Source: Candidatus Rifleibacteriota bacterium (lineage in GTDB: Bacteria > Riflebacteria > Ozemobacteria > Ozemobacterales > Ozemobacteraceae). Taken from it: a stretch of DNA of 61,216 bases. The position numbers and the translations under genes are program-made. This document shows positions 52,601 to 57,851 of this stretch, one piece after another (the first letter of the stretch is position 1; each line of letters begins with the position of its first letter). Under the pieces are notes generated by a model. The model ran no database searches. It saw only the letters and a program-made list of their open reading frames with translations, and had not been told where the DNA came from. Location: NCBI GenBank assembly GCA_029565415.1, contig JAKQOH010000068.1, positions 1 to 61,216 on the forward strand, written 5' to 3'.

Positions 52601-52909
52601 TCTCGCAATCACGTAGTATTTGCCGAACGGGATCCCCGTCATCGTATAGGTCCCGTCGGTTGCCGGAACGGCAGTGATCGATGGATTTTCCTCGAGAAAC
52701 ACGACGAGGCTCCCTGGCTGGACAGCGGCCAGCGCCTTCGTCAAAGAGGCGTGCAGGCTCGCGAGACCGGCCTGGAGCGTCACCTTGCCGGAAATCGTTC
52801 CGAGACTGGTCGAGGGGCCCGCGGTCCCGCCGCCTCCCCCGCCCCCGCCACCCATGCATCCGATCAGGACGACGAGGATGGCGCCAACCAAGAACGCCAA
52901 CCGTTTCAT
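46664..52909 (-). CDS. Giant repeat lipoprotein with six alternating Ig-like domain pairs and NHL-like propeller
   Basis: 2081 residues. A lipoprotein signal (FLVGAILVVLIGC, Cys18) is followed by nine Gly residues. A carboxypeptidase-regulatory-like domain (ISGKVTLQAG..., about 38-130) and PKD/Ig-like domains lead to a long array of six alternating A-B pairs (about residues 607-1690). A units read like P.M.F.P..GA.FF.G...F.G.G......M.W; B units read like PLASITSPADG..I.PG....L...P.....MKWW....LGTG......G.HTI.Y.GTDS.G..SS. The last 350 residues form an NHL-like propeller (LNAPTGIAMTDANTVYVANAS, FIADRDNNRVVKWD, VVERGNNRIQRI). A G10 run lies within codons at 48274-48283. No Shine-Dalgarno is obvious before ATG 52909. 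Surface location is inferred; the ligand is unknown. Confidence 0.85.
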   Translation of the reverse strand: MKRLAFLVGAILVVLIGCMGGGGGGGGGTAGPSTSLGTISGKVTLQAGLASLHASLTKALAAVQPGSLVVFLEENPSITAVPATDGTYTMTGIPFGKYYVIARWNAGGDTIYKARSLARVDLTSSKAAEQIDFNLGPGDRARYSTRLLVSDPDGNPVSYCSPVLWGEAFTFLGNGVYRSPDMPSGAVGTIVINPPLGRIWQQCVVSVPADAFDAASAVVIGTRFVENTSNNHPPFVWMKTPLHPVSGQGSIPLSAFVLDPEHDDTMATWSWSAGSFRQTASCSGSWIAPVDVATASITFTARETLTRPPLSGMTRMVISNDVRHPGEVIVPTPLKLVEITGTATTQIGGEVRLAFVASITWPSDVSPDISWSASQGSPTAAEGGTFHWTSPPIQPGQTALATITLVAEDPATRIDASILMRVTAVPNVSIVEPAETAFEAGSTVTFSGVGSDYAGRNITDERMVWFVATDTTTLLASRTRTIAYRFLHRGPYRILFEARDENDVAATATKRIDVVNAKPVVVIDTPADGAGFPEHAEIRFRGHAIDYEDGPITKSSAFTWSSSIDGQLGVGTDLLRTDLRSGEHVITLTVKDGEGRTGAASIVIRVNMPPAMDFIPVSGAAFFAGQRIPFVGTGTDTDNRLLPETSLDWFLEGKAGVWQSGIASFTIRDLDLPKETNVVRLEGEGAQATIGSVSHAFTVRLPPASITRPVQGLRVDPGPVTFEGVPPTTGKLVMQWWNGWGEAGAKQIGTGTPAILNLESGRHAITYVGTDSGIPPVVSSNTITIIAERVPQMTFTPGDGAALFRRNDIPFSGTGMDTLNKAILPEKMKWLLNGAAWKTATGNFLAPLTDFPEVAPRGKKYEITLSGTGPFGTEGRVTQSLTAGIPLASITSPANNRRIDPGDDLTLQAIPDLKGILEMKWYRNYGKGDQEEVGIGSSVVDTMPMDAGKYTYTYIGRDALAFESSSTVTVTCEAVPVMDFSPADGSVFFKGTTIAFQGEGDDSMGSIPPVRMTWFIDSRGETVWKAGMNSFDLPSEVEEAGLRRITLKGRSALGSVIGSISKEVTIDYPLASITSPSDGRYINPGTTVDLEAVPPSHPMMPMEWWRLGDTKPLGEGSSLKDVLLPNGLNTIVYIGTDSQGMVSSSTIRIIVQNLPTMEIIPAGDAVVFDGAPCTLKGAGTAGDGTKIVTETMKWYRGTSFLAATETYSPKEGDLVAGSWNELRLEGQDTLGVPGIITSRLFPGHPLPSILSPANGDTFEPGVPFDLRGEPGASSLIPMEWWRDYDEAGLKKNLGTGPSIDDVSIMENGLHTIRYQGVDTFGNILHDQISILIRGKPVMEITPNTGALLFAGDVTLEGSGERADNGAAILGTMMKWYLDGDKETVWRTGATVDVASGTLPGSHVFELVGEDEDGVVGKTAVTIEFGYPTPVVTSPLADTRYTKKDTIEAHGTPNPAEPIEMKWWLDDGSGAKEQGTGPDLSTPAASLQGEYTLSYGGTDSLGREVKGVTRILVQDDPTVSFTPGNGTYLFEGNSVTLTGSGVDGGGEALDLAKMTWKRDGEPWKTGSPQIIGPGDVDSKLHEITLQGIDEYGIASTVTNKIRFRYPLASITYPADGTRLDTDAPTTFTAVPNSEGPITMTWFFGATPLGTGNSIPVNTLPANTLPSGVHTISYKGTDSLGNVSSSNVSVLVNRIPTVTWNIEKPVQYAVAPGDIPIFLASAGTSIVISAVGTDHEDGNLPSNSMTWYYPEGSIRSVGSTLALNIETPGTQTVILTAADSYGLIATKKIQFWVWDAEVYDDLLLNAPTGIAMTDANTVYVANASDAQILKLDRKSILTASGDLERAPSPNVTGVASLTDRLISILQNGSSIYGLETDDGDGRCRITRFAASNLAQQAIKSVSSYTIAIGNGFSQLSNPMDIQIKGSIDSAVDPSVFFIADRDNNRVVKWDVTNNLCYSQVTGLTAPAAVRYRADNDLVYIMEGGRIVVYGSDLNTYYTTYNISGRGGSFCFGTGATPKVYATDRQNDQIVMFDLGGTAIHKFGKSGTGLGEFSDPWGIIVIQNDLYVVERGNNRIQRIRGGTW
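47845..51090 (-). repeat. Six-fold A-B domain repeat array in the 2081-residue lipoprotein
   Basis: Six copies of a pair of beta-domains, about 180 residues (540 bases) per pair. B units start PPASITRP, PLASITSP (twice), PLPSILSP, PTPVVTSP and PLASITYP, and most end in a GTDS.G..SS-type motif. A units start PAMDFIP, PQMTFTP, PVMDFSP, PTMEIIP, PVMEITP and PTVSFTP. Copies are diverged at DNA level, so the array is old. Confidence 0.8.
48274..48283 (-). repeat. G10 homopolymer in lipoprotein coding sequence
   Basis: Ten consecutive C on the plus strand, read as GAT GGG GGG GGG GAA (Asp-Gly-Gly-Gly-Glu) on the coding strand. One-base slippage would truncate the protein about 1545 residues in, before the propeller. 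Confidence 0.85.
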
Positions 52910-52959
52910 CAGCGCAACCCGGCCGGCGATTGTATTTTGTTTATTTTATATTTCACACT

Positions 52960-53805
52960 TTATTTTTTCGCGATCGCCACCGAAACCTGCACGGCGTGGA
53001 TCTCGAGGCGGCGCTTCTGATACAGGCGCAGGGCGGCCTCGGCAACGTCGGAGATGAACAGGACGTTCATGGCGGCGCCGACTCCGCCGCCGACGAGGGG
53101 GATCGCCTGGGCGGCTTTGCGCCGCGTCAGGTTGATGCAGAGCTGTTTCGCAAGGTTGCGCACCGCCGCCGTGAACGCCTCGCGGCCCAGAATCGCCCCC
53201 TGCTCGCGCGTCGAGATCGCCGTCGAGGTGCCGTCGAGAACGGCGCGGATCTCGGCGGCGCCCGCGACGGCGTCTTTCTTGTCTTCGGCCGTGTTGGCCG
53301 AACCGGCGCGAAGGGCCTGGAGGAGGAACGACCGTTCGACCTCGGCGGAGGTGTCGAACCCATAACAGGCACCAATCCGGCGAATGGTGCGGATCGCAAG
53401 CACCAGCAGGGCCGGGATGTCGGCCGTCAGGCCGACGAGGCCGGTCATACCCGTCACGGCCCCTTCGGCGGCAGCAAGCCCTTTTGCCCAATCCGAGACG
53501 GTATCCGACAGGCCGTCCGATATATGGAGAGGAGCGTTGGCGAAATCCCGGCAGGAAGCGGCTTCGAAGCCGAGCTTTTTCGACTCGGCCAGGAGATCGT
53601 CGCTGCCCGAGACGGCCGCAGCCGCATTCAGCGCGGCATCGATGGCCTTTTCCATGACCTCCTCGGGGACGACCTTCTGGGCCGCCCAGGCAAGCGGGGC
53701 GGCAAGAAATCCCATCGTGCGGGCCATGGTCGATGGCGGTTGTGCTTCCCAGGCTTCGATGGCGTCGATCTGCTGCTGCTCGTAGGCCCCCCGCATACTG
53801 TCCAT
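52960..53805 (-). CDS. EcsC family protein
   Basis: 281 residues. The pattern of a helical N-terminal half (PEEVMEKAIDAALNAAAA), a hydrophobic centre (GAVTGMTGLVGLTADIPALLVLAIRTIRRIGACYGFD) and the C-terminal IPLVGGGVGAAMNVLFISDVAEAALRLYQKR is that of EcsC (DUF697-like hydrophobic helices). EcsC was named from the Bacillus ecsABC locus; its biochemical role is unknown. The start at 53805 has GGAGGAAG about 5 bases upstream. The lipoprotein gene starts 50 bases downstream on the same strand, separated by a very AT-rich spacer that may contain that gene's own promoter (TACAAT, minus strand, 52934-52929). Confidence 0.85.
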   Translation of the reverse strand: MDSMRGAYEQQQIDAIEAWEAQPPSTMARTMGFLAAPLAWAAQKVVPEEVMEKAIDAALNAAAAVSGSDDLLAESKKLGFEAASCRDFANAPLHISDGLSDTVSDWAKGLAAAEGAVTGMTGLVGLTADIPALLVLAIRTIRRIGACYGFDTSAEVERSFLLQALRAGSANTAEDKKDAVAGAAEIRAVLDGTSTAISTREQGAILGREAFTAAVRNLAKQLCINLTRRKAAQAIPLVGGGVGAAMNVLFISDVAEAALRLYQKRRLEIHAVQVSVAIAKK

Positions 53806-53841
53806 GGCTTCCTCCGCCGGTAATATTGAGCTTCCCACGCC

Positions 53842-53870
53842 ATTGTACGGCAGCCGGGGCCCGGAAACAA
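53842..53870 (-). promoter_or_regulatory. Sigma-70 promoter for the EcsC gene
   Basis: Minus strand TTGTTT (53870-53865), a 17-base spacer and TACAAT (53847-53842). The +1 lies about 30 bases before the ATG. Confidence 0.55.
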
Positions 53871-53920
53871 GCTGCCCGGCTCAGATTTCGCCTCTTGATG
53901 GCGGCGGTTCCGCACCAACA

Positions 53921-53951
53921 AAAACCCGGATCCTCGAGGGATCCGGGTTTT
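53921..53951 (-). terminator. Intrinsic terminator after the Ala/Pro-rich protein gene
   Basis: A perfect 9-bp stem CCCGGATCC/GGATCCGGG, flanked by A and T runs (minus strand continues TTTTTGTT). It lies 36 bases after the stop. Confidence 0.9.
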
Positions 53952-53986
53952 GTTTCCGAAAGAATCCGGAAGGATCGGGAGAAGAA

Positions 53987-54475
53987 TTACTTCTTCTCTT
54001 CTTCCTTCTTCTCTTCGGTCGCCGGAGCGGCGGCCGGAGCAACGGCGGCGTCAGCCTTCTTCTCTTCGAACGACTTGATCATGAAGCCTTCGGACTTCCC
54101 GTCTTTGGCGGCGACCTTCTCACCCTCGAGAACGAAGGTCAGTTCGGCAACCTTCTCGACCTTGAGGAGCTCGGCCAGCTTGTCGCCGGGGAGGAGGGTC
54201 AGTTCGGCATCAGCGGTCTTGAAGGTGACGGTGTCCGGAGCGCCGTTCTCGCCCTTCACGACGACGACTTTACCTTCGAGCTTCACGGGAGCCGGGGTGG
54301 CGGCGGCGTCAACGGCGGGGGCCGGAGCAGCGGCGTCAGCGGCGGGGGCGACGGCGGCGTCAGCGGCGGGGGCAACAGCGGCGTCAGCGGCCGGAGCCGG
54401 AGCGGCGGCGTCCTGAGCGAAAACCGGGAGAGCGAACGAGGCAACCATCAGAGAGAGAATAAGAGCGCGTTTCAT
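53987..54475 (-). CDS. Small exported Ala/Pro-rich protein under apparent sigma-54 control
   Basis: 162 residues. A clear signal peptide (MKRALILSLMVASFALPVFAQ, cleavage after residue 20 or 21) is followed by about 40 residues of near-repeats of VAPAADAA, a beta-rich domain of about 75 residues (KLEGKVVVVKGENGAPDTV, LTLLPGDKLAELLKVEKV, LTFVLEGEKVAAKDG) and a Lys/Glu-rich tail. I do not recognise the domain; an OB- or SH3-like barrel is possible. AAAGGAG lies 8 bases before ATG 54475. Upstream is a -24/-12 promoter (54529-54545), and the next gene upstream encodes a sigma-54 activator, which suggests that this protein is the output of that system. It has its own terminator. Low-complexity linkers of this kind often span the periplasm or cell wall. 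Confidence 0.8.
   Translation of the reverse strand: MKRALILSLMVASFALPVFAQDAAAPAPAADAAVAPAADAAVAPAADAAAPAPAVDAAATPAPVKLEGKVVVVKGENGAPDTVTFKTADAELTLLPGDKLAELLKVEKVAELTFVLEGEKVAAKDGKSEGFMIKSFEEKKADAAVAPAAAPATEEKKEEEKK
54289..54412 (-). repeat. Tandem Ala/Pro-Asp repeat region
   Basis: Imperfect 24-base units encoding (V/A)APAADAA, about 4-5 copies, directly after the signal peptide. Copy number may vary by slippage without changing the frame. Confidence 0.65.
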
Positions 54476-54503
54476 TATCTTGAAATCTCCTTTATGTGTG
54501 TTT

Positions 54504-54516
54504 GAGGTCGAACCTC
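54504..54516. promoter_or_regulatory. Inverted repeat at the predicted transcription start
   Basis: GAGGT-CGA-ACCTC, arms of 5, just downstream of the sigma-54 promoter. It could be an operator or a 5' hairpin. Confidence 0.3.
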
Positions 54517-54528
54517 GATCAACGATTC

Positions 54529-54545
54529 AGCAAGGACGATGCCAA
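54529..54545 (-). promoter_or_regulatory. Sigma-54 (-24/-12) promoter
   Basis: Minus strand TTGGCATCGTCCTTGCT. The consensus is TGGCAC-N5-TTGC[A/T]; here it is TGGCAT-N5-TTGCT, one mismatch, with GG and GC exactly 10 bases apart. The predicted +1 near 54518 leaves a 43-base leader with AAAGGAG before ATG 54475. Confidence 0.7.
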
Positions 54546-54600
54546 CTCGCTTGTTTTGGCTTGTACCCTCATTTTGGCGATGGGGGTCCCGGTCAATCGC

Positions 54601-54663
54601 GGAAGTTTCCCCAGTCTGCGCTGCGGAAAAATCCTCATTTTCACCCCTTCTGCGGATTTTTCC
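54601..54663. promoter_or_regulatory. Candidate enhancer sites for the sigma-54 activator
   Basis: GGAAAAATCC (54625-54634) and GGATTTTTCC (54654-54663) form a perfect 10-base inverted repeat with centres 29 bases apart. A related palindrome GGAAGTTTCC lies at 54601-54610. They are about 85-145 bases upstream of the predicted +1, the usual distance for enhancer-binding proteins. The 343-base gene-free stretch 54476-54818 otherwise holds the promoter, a hairpin next to the regulator stop, and a CGGATCACGATCCG palindrome at 54728. Confidence 0.45.
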
Positions 54664-54781
54664 CCAGCCGCCTGCCCAGGGTTTCCCCCGCGTTGAAATA
54701 GGATCAGGCCCAGATGAGCCATCCGGACGGATCACGATCCGCCCCTACGCCACAGGTGTTGGTTCGACCATGAGGGTGGGG

Positions 54782-54818
54782 GGACGCAGAGCAATTCGCC
54801 CAAAGGGGAGTTGCGTCC
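54782..54818 (-). terminator. Hairpin directly after the response regulator gene
   Basis: GGACGCA and TGCGTCC, 7 bp, enclose 23 bases and touch the regulator stop codon. There is no T-run, so it may be a weak terminator or an mRNA-stabilising hairpin. Confidence 0.35.
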
Positions 54819-56213
54819 TCATGCCTCGGCAAGGCCGTATTTTTTCAACCGGTATCGCAGAATATCCCGGGTCATGCCGAGCAGCTTGGCAGCCTGTGAC
54901 TGGTTTCCCTTGCACCGTGCCAGAGCGTCCTGCAGATACCGGCGCTCGATCTCTTCGAGATGCCCATGCAGGTCCATTCCGCTCTCGGGAATCGGAACGA
55001 CTTCCTGAAGGATCGTCCGGGAAGCGGGTGCCGGGATCTGGCCGTTCTGGCCTCCCAGCCCAAGACTCGCTGCGGTGATCTGCTCGCCGGTCTCGAGGAT
55101 CACGGCCCGCTCGATACTGTTCTTGAGCTCACGGATGTTGCCGGGCCAGTGATACGTCTCGATCAGTTGAACGGCGCTCTCGGAGAACCCGCCGAGGTGG
55201 CGCTTATATTTCGATGAGTATACTTCAAGAAAATGGCTTGCAATCACCATCGCATCACCGCTCCGCTCGCGCAGCGGGGGCAGAAAGATCGGCACGACGT
55301 TCAGCCGGTAGAAGAGATCTTCACGGAACTCGCCGTCCCGGACGGCCTGGGCGAGATCGCGGTTCGTCGCCGCAATGATGTTCAGATCCACCTGGATCGG
55401 CCGGTCGCCCCCGACCCGCCGGATTTTCTGCTCCTCGAGCGCCTTGAGGAACTTCGTCTGGATGGGAAGCGGCATCTCGCCGACCTCGTCGAGAAACAGC
55501 GTTCCCCCGTCGGCCAGCTCCATCAGCCCCTTTTTCGTCTCGGTCGCTCCGGTGAATGCCCCTTTTTCGTGGCCCAGCAGCTCGGATTCGAACAGATTCT
55601 CGGGAATCGCGCCGCAGTTGATTTCGATGAACGGCCCCGTCGCGCGCGGTCCGATCTGGTGCAGAGCGTTGGCGGCAAGCCCCTTGCCGGTGCCGCTCTC
55701 CCCGCCCAGCAACACGACCCCTGCGCCCGCCTTTCCGATCCGTTCGAGCGTCTCGATCACCTCCCGCATTCGCGAGGAGTGGCCCAGAACCGCATACTTC
55801 GGTTGACGCTGCGCCCGCTCCGTCGAGAGGGAGGCGACGACCTTCTTGAGGCGAGCCGCCTCGAGGGCGTTTTGTATCGTAAGGCGTATTTTTTCCAGCG
55901 TGAACGGTTTGAGGATGAAGTCGAACGCCCCGGTGCGGATCGCCATGACGGCCGTCTCCACGTCGGCGAAAGCCGTTACCATGATCACCTGCACATCGGG
56001 ATCGAGCTGCTTCAATCGCTCGAGGAACGCCGTTCCCTGCATGCCGGGCAGGCGGACATCGACGACGGCGGCATGGAACCGCTGTTTTTCGGCCACCGGC
56101 AGCGCCTCCTCGGCGCTCTCGAAAGCCCGGACGCGATACCCGCTGCGCTCCAGATCCCGTTTGAGCCCCCACAGGATCAGCTTTTCGTCATCGATCAGCA
56201 ACAGGTCATACAT
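54819..56213 (-). CDS. Sigma-54-dependent response regulator (NtrC family)
   Basis: 464 residues. The receiver domain (1-120) has the acidic IDDE, phospho-Asp D52 (VVDVRLPG) and the LKPF lysine. The AAA+ domain carries Walker A GESGTGKG (171-178), the sigma-54 contact loop GAFTGA (218-223), LADGGTLFLDEVGEMPL (Walker B) and the arginine-rich second region of homology. The C-terminal Fis-type helix-turn-helix is CKGNQSQAAKLLGMTRDILRYRLKKYG (about 433-460). It activates sigma-54 RNA polymerase from upstream enhancers. Its gene overlaps the kinase gene by 8 bases. The immediate downstream gene has a sigma-54 promoter, a probable direct target. Confidence 0.97.
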   Translation of the reverse strand: MYDLLLIDDEKLILWGLKRDLERSGYRVRAFESAEEALPVAEKQRFHAAVVDVRLPGMQGTAFLERLKQLDPDVQVIMVTAFADVETAVMAIRTGAFDFILKPFTLEKIRLTIQNALEAARLKKVVASLSTERAQRQPKYAVLGHSSRMREVIETLERIGKAGAGVVLLGGESGTGKGLAANALHQIGPRATGPFIEINCGAIPENLFESELLGHEKGAFTGATETKKGLMELADGGTLFLDEVGEMPLPIQTKFLKALEEQKIRRVGGDRPIQVDLNIIAATNRDLAQAVRDGEFREDLFYRLNVVPIFLPPLRERSGDAMVIASHFLEVYSSKYKRHLGGFSESAVQLIETYHWPGNIRELKNSIERAVILETGEQITAASLGLGGQNGQIPAPASRTILQEVVPIPESGMDLHGHLEEIERRYLQDALARCKGNQSQAAKLLGMTRDILRYRLKKYGLAEA

Positions 56214-57768
56214 GGGCTTCGTCTCCCCCGGTCGGTGCGGTGTTCCCGGAAACCGTCGGATTCACGCTCGTTCCGATCTGCGTGGTGGAAAAGCTCGTGG
56301 CACTGGGCGGAATGGCCGGAGCCGCCGGAGCAGCATCGATGCGCCGGGGCAGGTCGAGCTCGAACCGGGCACCGCCCAGTCTGCTCCCGGGAACGGCCCG
56401 GGCCGTTCCCCCGTGACTCTCGACGATCCCGGCCACGATGGCGAGGCCCAGCCCCGTCCCCTTGGTCTTCGTCGTGAAGAACGGATCGAATATCCGCTCC
56501 AGATTCTCTTCGGGAATGCCCTGGCCCGAGTCTTCGATCACGATCCGGATCCCCGCGAGACAGGGTTCGGCCGAAACGCGGATGGTCCCGTCGTGATCGA
56601 CGGCATCGATCGCGTTCGTCAGCAGGTTCAGCAGGGCCCGATGCAGCTGATTGCGGTCGGCCACGGCATCGTTCAGTTCTTCCGGGATTTCTATGTTCAG
56701 AACTATTTTTCTTTCTTCGAACCAGGAGCGGAGAAGGATGTGCAGTTCATCGAACAACTCCGTCCACTTCATCTCTTCGGGATTCAGGGAGCGAGGCCGG
56801 GCGAAGACGAGCAGATCCGAGATGATGCCGTTGACGCGGTACACTTCCTTCAGGATCTCGGCGAAAATCTCGCGGTCGGGCCCATCGGCCGGGTATCCGC
56901 CCTGCAACGCCTGGATCGCGGTTCCGATGGCCGCGACGGGGTTGCGGACTTCATGGGCGACGGTGACGGCGAGTTGCAGCATCGAGGTCAGCCGCTTCTG
57001 CTGCTTGCCGAAGGCAACGTTCATCTGGTTGAACGAGTCGATCAGTTCCCGCATCTCGGGCGCCCCGGCCGGGTCGACGAACGGCGCCTTTCCCGGTTCC
57101 CCGGGGCTCCGCATCACGTCCATCAGGCTCCGCAAGGGGGCCATGGCCGCACGATGCAGATAAAAGGCGAACGAGAGGCCCGCCGCGAGGACGAGGCCGG
57201 CCACCCAGAGAATCGTCCCGCTCATCGCCTCGAGCTGTTCGCGCATCACGGCGTCGAGCTGCCGCCGATTCACGCTTTCCTGCCTCAGCAGATCGCGGAT
57301 CTGCTCGTGAAGGCGTGTCCGGGCAGCCTTGATCCGCTGGAGCGTCGCCGGGGAGACGGCGCCGACGGGAAAGTTCTGGTTGATCGTGTAGGTCGCGTTC
57401 TGAAGCAGATCGGCCATCTCGACGCGCGTGCGGTCGAGCCGCGCGAACTCGGCTCCCTTCGCGCGGAACTGGCGGAGGTCTTTCGCCCGGTCGAGCAGGG
57501 TGCCGACCCGCTGGCTGAACTCGAAATAATGCCGCCAGGTCTGCTCGGAGAGATACTGGTCGAAGGTCTCGGAGGTCTGGAACAGGTCGAACAGATCGTT
57601 CTGCACCTGGCTTCCGACCATCAGCACATCATCCGCCACCCGCAGATGCGCGGTCGCATCGATCACGTTCGAAAACCGGCGCAGAGCCAGCCCCATGAAC
57701 GCGACCATCAGCACGCACAACAGCAGCGACCCGAGAACGACACGCTGCGACAACCCGAACCGGCGCAT
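56206..57768 (-). CDS. Membrane sensor histidine kinase, NtrB/ZraS/PilS-like partner
   Basis: 520 residues. Two membrane segments (about 10-28 and 183-203) enclose a periplasmic helical sensor of about 150 residues. It has no known fold name but resembles four-helix chemosensory modules. A HAMP-like linker leads to the dimerisation domain with phospho-His H272 ([17 protein letters not shown]) and an ATPase domain ([35 protein letters not shown]). The last 45 residues are an Ala/Pro/Thr-rich tail. ATG 57768 follows GAGGGAGG by 6 bases. It is first gene of a two-gene operon with the NtrC-like regulator. The signal is unknown; the neighbouring pseudopilins make a PilS-like role conceivable. Confidence 0.95.
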   Translation of the reverse strand: MRRFGLSQRVVLGSLLLCVLMVAFMGLALRRFSNVIDATAHLRVADDVLMVGSQVQNDLFDLFQTSETFDQYLSEQTWRHYFEFSQRVGTLLDRAKDLRQFRAKGAEFARLDRTRVEMADLLQNATYTINQNFPVGAVSPATLQRIKAARTRLHEQIRDLLRQESVNRRQLDAVMREQLEAMSGTILWVAGLVLAAGLSFAFYLHRAAMAPLRSLMDVMRSPGEPGKAPFVDPAGAPEMRELIDSFNQMNVAFGKQQKRLTSMLQLAVTVAHEVRNPVAAIGTAIQALQGGYPADGPDREIFAEILKEVYRVNGIISDLLVFARPRSLNPEEMKWTELFDELHILLRSWFEERKIVLNIEIPEELNDAVADRNQLHRALLNLLTNAIDAVDHDGTIRVSAEPCLAGIRIVIEDSGQGIPEENLERIFDPFFTTKTKGTGLGLAIVAGIVESHGGTARAVPGSRLGGARFELDLPRRIDAAPAAPAIPPSATSFSTTQIGTSVNPTVSGNTAPTGGDEAHV

Positions 57769-57797
57769 CCGGCGCCTCCCTCGATCGAATGTCCCGC

Positions 57798-57803
57798 ATT
57801 ATA
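57798..57803 (-). promoter_or_regulatory. -10 element for the kinase-regulator operon
   Basis: A perfect TATAAT on the minus strand, 30 bases before the kinase ATG; the -35 region (TGGCGG) is poor. Confidence 0.4.
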
Positions 57804-57851
57804 CGGCGAACCGCCCCGCCCCGCCACCCCGACTGCCAACCGCCACGCGCG

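Noticed and set aside
52826..52856. Poly-Gly tract of the 2081-residue lipoprotein as a phase-variable repeat
   Set aside because: The nine Gly codons are mixed (GGT, GGC, GGG), so the DNA is not a uniform homopolymer, unlike the G10 at 48274.
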